Positions 44,401 through 55,622 of a stretch of DNA of 64,000 bases are shown piece after piece. Under the pieces are notes generated by a model, which was given only the letters and a program-made list of their open reading frames with translations, ran no database searches and was not told the origin of the DNA. Both the position numbers and the translations under genes were made by a program. Position 1 is the first letter of the stretch. Every line of letters begins with the position of its first letter. Source of the stretch: Coprinellus micaceus. Lineage: Eukaryota; Basidiomycota; Agaricomycetes; Agaricales; Psathyrellaceae. The stretch is taken from NCBI GenBank assembly GCA_951394405.1, contig OX596335.1:1364001-1428000 (forward strand), in the 5' to 3' direction.

Positions 44401-45227
44401 CGGGGAAGCCAAGGTCAGCCGACTGAATTCCAATCTAAAAGTTCCCGACGCGACAGACACGCATATCAAGATGTCGCTGTAGATATATGTTAATCGATGG
44501 AGGGTTGTGGGCATCGGACTTGCACCACGCAGTCCCAGGCAGCCCCCGGCTTCGTTATCTATTCGAACCTTCGCGTTCCCCTCTTTGTAGCCGATGCAGT
44601 GATGACCCAGCGATTTGTTCTCAAATGTCCTGTTGTATTCTTCTTTCTGTCACATTCTGTAGAGTATAAAATTATTAGACCAGACATGTACTTCTACCCC
44701 AATATATCGAGCAACTTCCGTGGAACCACATGCGTCGAGGGCTTTCCATATGGGCAGAGAATGGACGAACGCGAGCAAGGACCACCGGGCAATGGACTGG
44801 AGTGCATAACGGATCATGGGGAAAGCGCCAACGCGCACGCGGGCGACACCGAGAACCCGGCGCCGGAGCCGGCAACGCCCCGAGTCATGGGATCACGCCT
44901 CTTTTATCAGCCATCAGATCTGGCTATCGATAAAAAAAAATTTGGGCGGGAATCCAATATAACAGGACGGCTGGGTTGACGATTCCTTTCATCTTGTTCC
45001 TCTACCACCACCTCCCCATCTCCACCACCTCAAGTAAGTATCCTCGTCGTCGTCGTCGCCCCCGTCCCCCGCCCATCTCAATGTCTGCGATCCCCCGCTG
45101 GATCGCCGTCTATTCCTCGCGATGCGCACCGCCCGTGTCTCGAGTCTAAAACTTTTTGCTGGTCCATCGCGGGCGATCTTGAGCATCAGGGACTAACCAC
45201 TCGTCTGCCTTTCAGAACCACTTCAAA
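44401..45227. promoter_or_regulatory. TEF1 promoter region with leader intron
   Basis: This 0.83 kb precedes TEF1. A T-rich to A-rich patch and a possible TATA (GATAAAAAA) lie near 44929-44940. CCAATATAAC follows at about 44955. The right end contains the leader intron. Confidence 0.5.
45034..45215 (+). other. 5'UTR leader intron of TEF1
   Basis: A perfect donor GTAAGTAT at 45034 and acceptor CCTTTCAG ending at 45215 bracket 182 nt. The ATG lies 12 nt downstream. Leader introns of this type are known in fungal TEF1 genes. It starts with a CGT-repeat tract. Confidence 0.75.
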
Positions 45228-46950
45228 ATGGGAAAGGAGAAGGCTCACGTTAACGTCGTCGGTGGGTATCAGCCTTATCGCGCCCGCCGACTTCATCGCT
45301 AACCCCATCTCCAGTCATCGGCCACGTCGATTCCGGCAAGTCCACCACCACTGGTCACTTGATCTACAAGTGCGGTGGTATCGACAAGCGTACCATTGAG
45401 AAGTTCGAGAAGGAGGCTGCTGAGCTCGGCAAGGGTTCCTTCAAGTACGGTACGTTGATGAAAAATTTCCGCCTCCGATCTCCATCTAATTGCCATGTCG
45501 TTCTCTAGCATGGGTTCTTGACAAGCTCAAGGCCGAGCGTGAGCGTGGTATCACCATCGATATCGCCCTCTGGAAGTTCGAGACCCCCAAGTACATGGTC
45601 ACCGTAAGTCGTCGCTCAGCGCCGCATCTTATCTAAATGAGGTCGCTAAGCGTTATCCCCATAGGTCATTGACGCCCCCGGCCATCGTGACTTCATCAAA
45701 AACATGATCACTGGTACCTCCCAGGCTGATTGTGCTATCCTCATCATCGCCGGTGGTACTGGTGAGTTCGAGGCTGGTATCTCCAAGGATGGCCAGACCC
45801 GTGAACACGCCCTCCTCGCCTTCACCCTCGGTGTCCGTCAGCTCATCGTCGCCGTCAACAAGATGGACACCACCAAGGTTCGCCATTCGTGGCTTTCTTT
45901 TGCTCGCCTCGAATCTAACTAGAATATTTCCACAGTGGTCTGAGGATCGTTTCAACGAAATCGTCAAGGAGACCTCCAACTTCATCAAGAAGGTCGGTTA
46001 CAACCCCAAGGCTGTTGCCTTCGTGCCCATCTCCGGCTGGCACGGCGACAACATGTTGGAGGAGTCCCCCAAGTATGTCTTCCTCGCCTAATATCTTTAT
46101 CTAACACCGATCTGACCTACGTTTTCAGCATGACCTGGTACAAGGGCTGGTCCCGTGAGGGTAAGACTGGTACCCTCAAGGGCAAGACCCTCCTTGACGC
46201 CATCGACGCCATCGAGCCCCCCGTCCGTCCCTCCGACAAGCCCCTCCGTCTCCCCCTCCAGGATGTCTACAAGATCGGTGGTATTGGAACTGTGCCCGTC
46301 GGTCGTGTCGAGACCGGTATCATCAAGGCCGGTATGGTCGTCACCTTCGCTCCCACCAACGTCACCACCGAAGTCAAGTCCGTCGAGATGCACCACGAGC
46401 AGCTCGAGCAGGGTAACCCCGGTGACAACGTCGGCTTCAACGTCAAGAACGTGTCCGTCAAGGATATCCGCCGTGGCAACGTCGCCTCCGACTCCAAGAA
46501 CGACCCCGCCAAGGAGGCCGCTTCCTTCAACGCCCAGGTCATCGTCCTCAACCACCCTGGTCAGATCGGTGCCGGCTACGCCCCCGTCCTCGATTGCCAC
46601 ACTGCTCACATTGCTTGCAAGTTCGCTGAGCTCATCGAGAAGATCGATCGCCGAACTGGTAAGTCCCTTGAGGACGCCCCCAAGTTCGTCAAGTCTGGTG
46701 ATGCCGCCATCGTCAAGCTTGTTCCCTCCAAGCCCATGGTGCGTAGTTTCACTTCCGATGCCTCTTGATCATCGATCTGACTCCTCCTTAGTGTGTCGAG
46801 TCCTACAACGAGTACCCTCCTCTCGGTCGTTTTGCTGTCCGTGACATGAGGCAGACCGTTGCTGTCGGTATCATCAAGTCCGTTGACAAGACCGACAAGT
46901 CTGGAGGCAAGGTCACCAAGTCCGCTGAGAAGGCCGCCAAGAAGAAGTAA
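45228..46950 (+). CDS. TEF1: Translation elongation factor 1-alpha (eEF1A)
   Basis: eEF1A delivers aminoacyl-tRNA to the ribosome as a GTPase. The start at 45228 gives [11 protein letters not shown], and the second exon gives the P-loop [14 protein letters not shown]. Other landmarks are [56 protein letters not shown] and the domain 2-3 parts [31 protein letters not shown] and [20 protein letters not shown], ending in KAAKKK. Seven introns were joined, mostly in the first half, and the protein has about 460 residues. The gene shows the strongest codon bias in the window, and several antisense and shifted frames are open by chance because of it. Confidence 0.98.
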
Positions 46951-47201
46951 ACTAGACGTAGAAACGTTGTATCATCCCTCCCTCTTTATCACGACGTCTC
47001 TTTTATCTTTCTTCTGCTTTTCTTTGGTACCATCTGCAATTGTGCTACTACCCATGACAAATGTACAATGATCACGACTTCCATTGCATTTGACCTGAAC
47101 GGTTGTGTCTAGCTGTATCATTACCCAATCAAAAAATAGCATGACCGTTGACGAACTAGACCGAACTGAAGCGACTTGAATTGACGTTTGGACTGCTTTA
47201 T

Positions 47202-48708
47202 CTAGCATACATGCTTGGGCGCTTCGTTAACCTCCACCCTGGGCCCGAGATCTCTCGCCACCGTCCTGTCGAAGACCTCCATCATGAACGTGAAGAGCGA
47301 GCGGGTGAGGGCTGCGTCCCAGCGACCCTTGGACGATTCGTCGCGAACGAATGCGTGCTGAGCTTGGACTTCGAGGAACTAGAGTTCGTTCAGCTGGTAT
47401 CCAAAGGAGATCCTCTAGGCATTGTGGTGGGCTTACCGTCGCGTTCACGTTAGCGTCTTCCAGAGTCTTTCGAATGAGGTCCCTTCCTTCGCGGGGGACG
47501 TGGGTGTCCTTGACGCGATTTAGATGAGATTGTGACCGAAGTCGAGGACGTGAACCCTACCTGTTTACCAAAGATCATCTGGTAGACGCATAGCGAGTGA
47601 GTCGCCGAAGAGAATGCCCAGGAAGGCTACGTACCACGACCTCGGTGTCGTTCGCCAGAGCGCCACTGCGGACTCGAATGAGTGTGTCGTCCTGTTTCCC
47701 TTTACCAAGACTCGCGCTGTGGATGTCAGTTGCAAACCAGCAGACGGAGGAAAGAACACGGGGGTCAAAGGCAGCCTGGAGCGGCGATAATGCTCTCAGT
47801 GTCCTCCCGGGGAGATGGTAGTGAGGTAGGCGGCTTACCCGAAATGCCTGAGGATATTGTGAGTTATCAGAATGTTGATATGCGCAGGATTGGGAGGACA
47901 TACGAGGTGGCCGCCGAGACACATTCCGGTCGCTGCGAGTTGTTCAGATGAATCAGGCGGTCCGGCATTAACTAGGAGGATCGACAGCATACGCACCCGC
48001 GATCCGACCGTTGCAGTTTGGGTGCGCCGCCAAGAGGTCGACGGCGAGGGCGGCATCCTTGAGGTCACTCGGGTCAGTACATCAAGACTCGGGACGCGGA
48101 TGCTGGAACCCACTTCGTCGTACGCTTGAACAAGCTTCGCAACCTAGGGTAGTATTAAAACGACAGTAATAGGTAGGCGCTTGTTGGTGGCACGCACTTT
48201 GTAGTTGTTACCTCTATCGGTGCCTACAACGACACGAATCAGGCGACGCCAATGCAGCAGGCAATGCAGCAAGTGCCTACCTTCAGTGTCGTACGGAATA
48301 GGCTCAGGTCCTTCGAACTCGTGATACACAGAGGGACAAGCTGAGTACTACCATCGGCACCGCTGGAGATGAGTTAGGTCGCTGGAGTACCTACCGACGA
48401 TGTAACCCTGGCTGGCGATCTGGCCAGCGAAACGCTCGACAGGCCCAGTCACCTGGTAGATCTCGCTGGACGGCGGCAATCTCAATCCACTGGCCCTAGG
48501 TTATGATATGGTGGATGAACGTGCCTAAATACAACGACACCTATGTGTCCATCAGTGGTGGTTCAAGCTGAAGGTGCGCGATCGTCGTCATACCTGGGAA
48601 CTTGGCCTGAGGGTAGTTCGGCAGGTTGGGCGCAATTACGAAAATTCGAATCGGTTTTCCACCGTCGAGCTTGCTGGGGACATCTTGGTAGGTCTTGGAG
48701 ATCAGCAT
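47202..48708 (-). CDS. Dienelactone hydrolase family protein
   Basis: This is a predicted alpha/beta hydrolase of the carboxymethylenebutenolidase type; substrates are lactones or small esters. The start at 48708 gives MLISKTYQDVPSKLDGGKP, then RIFVIAPNLPNYPQAKFPG. Joins continue with VVVFSEIYQVTGPVERFAGQ, ASQGYIVACPSVYHEFEGP and PEPIPYDTEG. Next is GRIAATGMCLGGHLAFRAA, where the Cys of G-M-C-L-G-G is the nucleophile. FGKQDTHVPREGRDLI holds the acidic residue and EVQAQHAFVRDESSKGRW the catalytic His. It ends in NEAPKHVC. Nine or so introns; the second (48466-48524) has a GC donor. No signal peptide, so it acts in the cytosol. Head to head with ELP5. Confidence 0.88.
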
Positions 48709-49151
48709 TTTGGTCTCTGGGTGGAATCGCTGTGAGGGAGGAGGTGGTATAAGGGAAAGAACCGAGTAGACTCGTAACCGGCCCCTCTGAACCTGGGAGG
48801 TTAAGAGCAAGTTCTTCTGCGAAGCGGAACCTCGCCAGATCCGCACAATTATTTTATTAATAGCCCCGCCAGATATATGTAGAGGGGCCAGACAGGCCTA
48901 AGAACCGAGGTCGTCTTCTTTCGCTGACTGGTGCGATAATGTGACGTTAAGGTATCCGAAGGTCCGCCGAACTCAGGCGATTCGAAATCGGAGTCCACTA
49001 CTACGTAGCGATACGCCTTTTTCAAGTTCTAGTGGAGATTCGAATCGAATTTTGGTGTGAGAGGTACTCATCTCGACGATTAGATTACAACCCCCATTAG
49101 GCGCCCGTGCTGTGGCTGACAGCGCTAATTAACGGATCAGAAACGACCACC
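48709..49151. other. Divergent intergenic region, hydrolase and ELP5
   Basis: A 443 bp shared upstream region. No further gene recognised. A TATA-like ATATATG sits near 48872. Confidence 0.4.
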
Positions 49152-50424
49152 ATGACTCTCCTTCAAACCTTCATCAACGATGCCCACAATCGACCCTCGT
49201 TGGCTATATTCCAGTCTTCTACAGCCCAGACAACAGTTCCTGTTCTCAGGCAATACCTAGCCACGTCGCCATCCAAGGCCAAGCCTCGACATCGAATTTT
49301 GATCTCCCTCTTGTATTTGCCCTCGGATTTGGTGGACGATAAAAATGGTGCAGAGGTTCAGGTGTACGATTGGCTCTATAATGTGCCTGGATATTCGGGA
49401 GAGTGCTTCAATCCTGGATTGCAGTTGCTTTCGACGTTGGACCAAGGTGTGTACCGGCTCGCTGTCGTGAATATGAGAGGCAAGCGTTGATGTACTACTC
49501 GCTAGCATTGAATACACACTCGGGCCCCATAGACGTGGTAGTAGACTCCATAGACACGCTTCTTTCAGACCTTGGATCGCTTTCCGAGACATACAAATAT
49601 CTCCGTGAAACCCACACGAAGATTGCAGCCCGACAAGGTGAGTAGTGTCTGATCCCACTGCCTTCCGCTTAGCTCACCAAATCTCTAACCAGGATCTACC
49701 CTAATCCTACACGGCACTAACAACGAGCTCACCTCCCTTGTCACCCAAACTTCCTTCACCCCCTCCCTGGTACATATCAAAGGCCACCCCACCGCCATCC
49801 TCAACCACCTCGCAATCGAGTACCTCACCCCACCTCCTCCGCTCTCTCCAGAGCCAAAATTCTGGAGCGTCTTCCTACCCCTGAGCCAGCGCCAAGGTGA
49901 TGTCAATGGTTTGGTCTTTGGTAGCAACGGAGAAGGAAGTGGGGATGCGAACGAGATTGTGGTCGAGATCCTTGCTCGTGGGGTGGCGGGGAGGAAGAGA
50001 AGCGTGGAGCGTGAGCTAGAGGCGTGGTCGTCGACGCAAGGACCCTGTGATTGGCGCCATTTGGAGGCGTTGAAGTCGATATGGGTGAAGCAAATACCCG
50101 TTGAGGTGAGCTTAGCGCTCAAACTCGACGTATAGAGGGCTACTGAAGGATCTGGTATTCAGGCCCCAGCCGCAGCTGATCCCACAAAACATCTTTCCTT
50201 CAACTTGAATCTGACTAGTGCCCAGCAAGAGGCGAGGGCATCGGTACCGTTGCCTTATGCGCATGAAGGTTGGTTGGCGCCGGCTCTCTTTGCATTGTAC
50301 TCACTAATTTTCCATAGGCCAACCCGTTGAAAAGGCTGCAGATACAAAGGGCGTTATCTACTATGACCCCGATTCTGCAGATGACCTCGACGATGACGAT
50401 CCTGACGAAGATCTGGACATCTGA
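49152..50424 (+). CDS. ELP5: Elongator complex protein 5
   Basis: Elp5 is part of the Elp4-5-6 RecA-like ring of Elongator, which modifies wobble uridines of tRNA. The start at 49152 gives MTLLQTFINDAHNRPSLAIF. Joins across five introns give a body with ALMYYSLALNTHSGPIDVVV, DSIDTLLSDLGSLSETYKYL and STLILHGTNNELTSLV. Next come VEILARGVAGRKRSVERELE and HLSFNLNLTSAQQEARASVP. The C-terminus (VIYYDPDSADDLDDDDPDED, ending LDI) is the acidic signature tail of Elp5. Overall sequence is poorly conserved in this family, so the tail and the layout carry most of the evidence. Confidence 0.85.
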
Positions 50425-50629
50425 TTAGGAAATCGACCCCGACAGTGCGCTCGTCCTGAGGAATAGAGACCCCTGTGTGGATCATACGTCGCCCGAAAAT
50501 GCATAATTCCCAAACTTAAAAGCTATTGTACACATTTCGTTGATTCATAGGACCAGAAACTGTCCTCTACTGATGATTCATTCCAATAAAACCCAGAAAA
50601 CCTGCAAATATTTTCGTTCGATCCTGGTT

Positions 50630-51845
50630 CTAAGCCGCCGCAGCAACGAGGGTCGCAGCAGGGACAGCCGCGGCAACACTCTCGCGCTCAGCAACCGCTG
50701 CGGCCTGCTCGGCCAGTGCCTTGTAGTTCACAGCCCACCTGGTGAACTCAGCGCGGACGCCCTGCCAGTCGCCTTCACCGTACTCAGCTGTAATATTCTG
50801 CCTGTACGTGCCGGTGATGTCGACAGTATTGAGGGCGTTGACAAGGTTGACGTTGGGGTCGGAGGAAGGGGTGGTGATAAAGGGGTAGTTGAGGAAGGCA
50901 AAGGCCTTGTCGAGGGTGGAGAGGTCGCTGGTGGGTTCGATAGTGATGCCTTGGGTGTTCCATTCAGCGGGCATAAAGTACCTAGGCACGTCCGTGAGGC
51001 AGGAGGGGCGGCACAGAGGAAGGGAGTCGCCTACATCATGATGGAGGTGAAGTCGACCTCGGAGAAGTTGGAAACCTCTTGCTGGCTGTAGACATCGAGG
51101 ACATTGGCGCGGGTCTCCTCCTCAGACCACGGGGGATTCTGGGTAACCTTCAACTGCTCGATGATAACTATTCATCATGGAGTCAACTTCAATCGGAAAA
51201 CGTCAAAAACACGCCAAAGCCTTACCGGGGTCGTTTAGGGTGAGCTTCTCACCTCTCCTAGGGCTTTGATGTTCATGCAGATAGCCAATAGCATGACCGA
51301 ATTCGTGGAGAATGACACCTTGCTCATCATCAGTGATACCAGGCTTACTGTAGACCCAGCCCAAGTTCAAGGTGGGCTCTGTCCTAGGCCATGACAGAGC
51401 GCCCTTGCCGACATAGGACCAAGACCCGTCCCTGGGGTGAAACGCGACGCGGATGTTAGCGTCCCTGCCGTTAGGGATGAACCGGAACTTGAGGTTCGCA
51501 ACGATTTCCCATTTCTTGACAACCTCTTTGACTTTGGCCTGTTGGACGGGGGTTCCAGGGAAGGGGTTGACGAAGCCAACAGTGAGGGTCTAACCGCATC
51601 CAGGGTCGGTTGATTAGTATTGACTGTGGTAACCACTAAGTACTAAGGACCAGAGCGTGGCGTACCCTTCCGTTTTCCCACATGAGGGCGGCCCTTGTGA
51701 GGATGGCTTTCATACCGTCGATGCGAGGGTGGCCGGTGGGCTTGGCGACACTGAGGTTGGTGGTGCAGCAACGGCTGTAGAACTCGGGGAAGTCACCTCC
51801 CTCGGAATTCAGAGGTGCGGCAGCGGCAGCAGGTTCAGCGGACAT
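50630..51845 (-). CDS. Astacin-like (M12A) metalloprotease
   Basis: This is a zinc protease of the metzincin clan. The start at 51845 gives MSAEPAAAAAPLNSEGGDFP with no signal peptide. Later are VAKPTGHPRIDGMKAILTRA, ALMWENG, KVKEVVKKWEIVANLKFRFI and IRVAFHPRDGSWSYVGKGAL. The zinc site is GVILHEFGHAIGYLHEHQSP, matching H-E-x-x-H-x-x-G-x-x-H-E. The Met-turn is DFTSIMMYFMP. The C-terminal part has ITIEPTSDLSTLDKAFAFL and an Ala-rich tail. The active-site residues are all present. It differs from secreted animal astacins in lacking a leader, so it may be cytosolic or leave by an unusual route. Four or so introns. Confidence 0.85.
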
Positions 51846-52771
51846 AATAGCGAGTTGGAAAGGTAAGAAGAGTGAGGTGAGGCCTGGTTGGGCTGATGTT
51901 GAGCAGATTCTCGGAGTTGGGGTATGTGTCACTGAATCGCCTGGTATTTATGCGCTAGACGCAGCCTGCCCCAGTAGAGAGGGAACGATTCTGTCTGATT
52001 TCAAACATCCGGTGCTTTCAGTCTCCTTTGACCTTATCGAAGCGATATAGGGTCGTGAGGGATCGAGATAAGGGTGAAGAGCAGGGGATACTAGGGTTCC
52101 GTACACTTGGAGTCGTTGGCGGTGTGTGGTGGACCTCGCTTTCAATCGTGCGCGGTCAAGTCTAATGAGCGCCCATGACATTATTCCCCCCTATTGCGGA
52201 TGGACATCATCCCATTGGAGTTCAGAAAACAGATTCGAGCACCCGAGAGTGCCAGTGGCGTGAATCACCTTGACTGGGTGCTCGGAGGGCAGACAATAGG
52301 CACCTACCACGGGGGATACGGGTTTCCGGTACTGGCGCTGTGGAGGCAAGGGGTATTCCGAGGAAAGAGGGAGCATGCGGCTCCTCATAAGGTATCGGGA
52401 GGTTCAGCTCGATGGCTAGCGGTAGAGTTGTGACGTTGAGGGGGGAATGAACCGATAGCCACAGAAAGGGGGCCGATTTAGAGAAGAAGCTCAAGGAATG
52501 CACGTCGATTTGTTCACCAAGGGCTGGTAACGAATCGTGCCCAAAGGAGTCCCAGAATCGAACCTTGTGCTGGACGAGAGTGGAAGATGGTGGTTCGAAG
52601 ACAAGCGCCCACTGCAACAGGACGGAAGCAGTGGACTTGCCAACTAATTCGAATTCATTACGTAATAAACGCGAAAATCATTCCGACTCGCCAGCGACTC
52701 AGCGCTCAGCCTCTCGACTTCCCCACACATACCACAGCCGCTTGCTCACTTTCCAGCAAGGGTAACTAACC
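51846..52771. other. Divergent intergenic region, protease and MRPL17
   Basis: About 0.93 kb. A minus-strand open frame at 52222-52617 (131 residues) has no recognisable family and no coding look. A TATA-like CATAAATAC lies about 100 nt upstream of the protease start. Confidence 0.4.
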
Positions 52772-53829
52772 ATGAAGCACGGCGTAGCGTTCCGCAAGTT
52801 TTCGAGGACAATGTCCCATAGGGACCTTATGCTTCGGTATGCCAGCTATACCGAGCCTCACGGTTTGTTCAAAGACCGGTATTCTGACCGTGCTCGGTAA
52901 ATCCAGGAACCTTGTCACATCGTTGTTCGAACACCAGCGGATAAAGACCACCCTACCCAAGGCCAAGGATGTAGCGCGGCTGGCTGAGAAAGTGCGTTTG
53001 GCTGGTTTCCGGATGGTTCATACTCACATCCGGACTCTCCTCCTCGCACCCTCTTCCAACTTCTCCTGGAAATAGATCATTACCATGGGGAAGAAGGGCG
53101 ATCCCGGCAACTGGACGCGCGCAGCGAACTTCCTCCTCAAACCTGTCGCCCTCACGAACCTCGTCGAGACCTACACTAAACGCTATGCAGAACGACCAGG
53201 AGGGTACACCCGCGTACTGAAGCTCGGAAACCGTAAGGGTGACAATGCACCCGCTGCCGTGCTCGAACTCGTCGACAACCCTGAGGACCTCCGGTGGGAG
53301 ATGACCGCTCGCGCTGTTGGTTTCGAGATCCTGCAAGACAAGATGTTAAAAGAACAGCCCTTGCACAAGGTGGTTAAAGAGGGTGCGAGGGAAGCGAAAG
53401 AAATTCTCGCGGCCGAGAGCAAGATTGAGTTTGGCGAGAAGGGCGGTCTACTGAGGGCGAAGACGAGGTGGAATGTGCAGAAGTTGCTTAAATACCGAGG
53501 AGAGGAGGCTCTTGATATTCTAAGCACGCAGGCGGCTGAACATGCAGTGCGTTCCCTCGCTTGCTTTCTCAAGTGCCTGATAATTGACACATCCTGGGGT
53601 TTAGGACAAGCTGCTCGCTACACCTGTAGTCATGAGGTCTTTTTTCGCAAAGAAGCAGGAGAAGGACCACCGTAACTTCGCTCAACGACCAATTGCGGGC
53701 TTCAAGCACGTCGGAGAGACGCGGTCTGTGTTGGACATCTCGAGAGGTCGTCTAGGCCACCAGAGGAAAGCTCCTTCAGCCATCCTCACGATGCAGAAGG
53801 CCTTCAACATCAAGACGAAGGCTCTCTGA
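52772..53829 (+). CDS. MRPL17: Mitochondrial ribosomal protein bL17m
   Basis: This is a large-subunit mitoribosomal protein (yeast Mrpl8). The start at 52772 gives MKHGVAFRKFSRTMSHRDLM, the family N-terminus. After one intron comes NLVTSLFEHQRIKTTLPKAK, then DVARLAEKV and KKGDPGNWTRAANFLLKP. A further intron leads to a fungal C-terminal extension with VLELVDNPEDLRWEMTARAV and, after the last intron, VVMRSFFAKKQEKDHRNF and KAFNIKTKAL. At about 290 residues it is longer than bacterial L17, as in other fungi. The frame is intact. Confidence 0.94.
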
Positions 53830-54362
53830 CCACTTCCCACATGTGCATCTTCCTTACTTTAGACTCTATGCAATATTTAATAGATCCATACACTCTATCC
53901 GCCTACGAGTCGAGACACCAAGTGACCGATGACGGATAAAGGAAGCAAGATGACAATTCTATTCTCTGCCACGATGCGCCAACGTGCGGCTTCTGGCGAA
54001 ATGTCCAAAGTAAGTAGAACCGGCTACCAAATCTACCTCCAGATCCAACCATCCCTTTGTTCTTCCACTCCAATCAATGCCCTGTCAAGGCTTGTGCCGG
54101 TCAGATGTGGGTGCTTGTCGGTCCACGTACTGTCCTGCTCGAAGGATGTCTTCCCTTCCAACTTTCCGAGTGCTGGGTCCCCACACTGCGGCACGACGAA
54201 GATCGAATGGTGATAAATATGTTCAACGATGGGGGCCACGTTGCGCCCGCGATAAATATCGATAACTTGAGTGTGAGGTGCGCTGCAGACGATCGGAGTG
54301 GGGGTCAAATGAGCACCAGGAGGCCCAAACGTGCACCACTCACAGTCCGTAAGGTCCGTTCA
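53830..54362. other. Convergent intergenic region
   Basis: Lies between the 3' ends of MRPL17 and the small unknown gene. Nothing coding was recognised. Confidence 0.4.
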
Positions 54363-54829
54363 TTATGATTCTGACCATACACAAATTCTATGATCGCGCC
54401 ACAAACGATCGACACTAACTCCGTTCACGGGTGGTTCTTGGACCTGAGGCTGCTGCGAGGGATCTGACGCCGTCCCCGGATTGCTGTTAGGACGGGCGCC
54501 TTCGTGGAATAGGTGAGAAATGGAGCATTGGATATCTCGCCACGACCTCGCACTACGGGTCGAACCATGACGGGTGAGCAGAGAGCAGAGAAACCCATTT
54601 ATGGGGAGGCTAGTACTCACGTTACGTTGGCCACCCGATTCCGAGATTTAATTGCATAGCAATAGGGAGACCCAGATTCCAGAATGAGGGTCACGCTCTC
54701 CGTCGGGTTGAGTAGGACGACGGCCCCGCCGTTCCGACCGTAGTCTCGTAGCAGTTGGACCGAAACAGAGTCTTGCATGTCGTTGATAAGGTCCAGGAGG
54801 ACGTCATAACTTTGGACGAGCGATGGCAT
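54363..54829 (-). CDS. Small unknown protein A (paralog of the gene at 59.8 kb)
   Basis: Two exons give about 138 residues. The start at 54829 gives MPSLVQSYDVLLDLINDMQD, then SVSVQLLRDYGRNGGAVVLL, NPTESVTLILESGSPYCYAI and KSRNRVANV. One intron joins to TARSWRDIQCSISHLFHEG; a low-complexity Pro/Gln/Ser stretch and VDRLWRDHRICVWSES follow. The N-terminal 90 residues look like a small beta-domain. The same pattern (S-V-x-L-x-L-x-x-G, x-Y-x-Y/I-x-K, W-R-D-x-x-C) recurs in the gene at 59752-60361. I recognise no named family. A TATA-like stretch (TATATAATATG) lies 25-35 nt upstream. Confidence 0.65.
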
Positions 54830-55622
54830 TGATGATGGGTATCGGTGTGCGGTGGTATATAATATGTGCTGCGTTCCGGACGCTGCGAGTGCGACGAATG
54901 GATGAGGTGGTTGAGTGGGATGCGATGTGATGAAAAGGGGAAAGATGCAGAGGGTCGTTAGTCGTAAGAAAGTCGTAAAGCAAAGCGAGAATGAAGAAGG
55001 GAAGAAGATGGGGGGTATAGGGGGGGAATCCTCAGGCCATGAAGAGACGGGAGAGAGTAAGTACCAGGCAAATGCAGCGGTTCTGTAGAAACGCTATTTG
55101 TCTTCTTGCTGATTTTGATGTAATGCAGATTCGGTTCTATGAAGTGGCCAGGGCCACAATAGGTTAACCGCAAGAAGCCAATAAGACACTCTGAAAGCAA
55201 TTGTTGGTTCTAACAAGTGAAAAGCCCCTTGAAACGGCCTAGTGATGCATTATGGAGAGAGGGGCAGAAGTAGAGCAGTAGTAGACAGGCAAGTTGCCAC
55301 GAGTTCAAGTCGCAATGTAGGCTTATTGTCTCTTGGCCCGAGTGAGAAGATCCATCTTTCTTCTGGGGATTTGGCAATGCGGCCGAAAGGGTTACGGCGG
55401 CAGCACAGCAGCCAGGGAGGGCCAGACGGAGAGGAAACTGGGGCCAGAGCTGTGGGTACACGCAGGAACAACGAGGCAGATTTTTGCCCTTTTTCCGACA
55501 TATCGACGTCTGGCGCAAAGTCACATTAAATCATACCGTCCGGGGATTGACGCGTTTCCCACGCCAGGATAGCATCTGATGCGATATTCTCCCAAATCTC
55601 TTCTCTCCTCCCTTCTGCTATC
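54830..55622. other. Divergent intergenic region
   Basis: About 0.8 kb between the small unknown gene and the F-box-like gene. No gene recognised; it should hold two promoters. Confidence 0.4.

Noticed and set aside
46097..46844. Long antisense and shifted ORFs in TEF1
   Set aside because: Extreme C-ending codon bias of TEF1 keeps other frames open by chance.
52500..52640. A tRNA-like TTCGATT motif
   Set aside because: The flanking bases do not form a T stem or acceptor stem.
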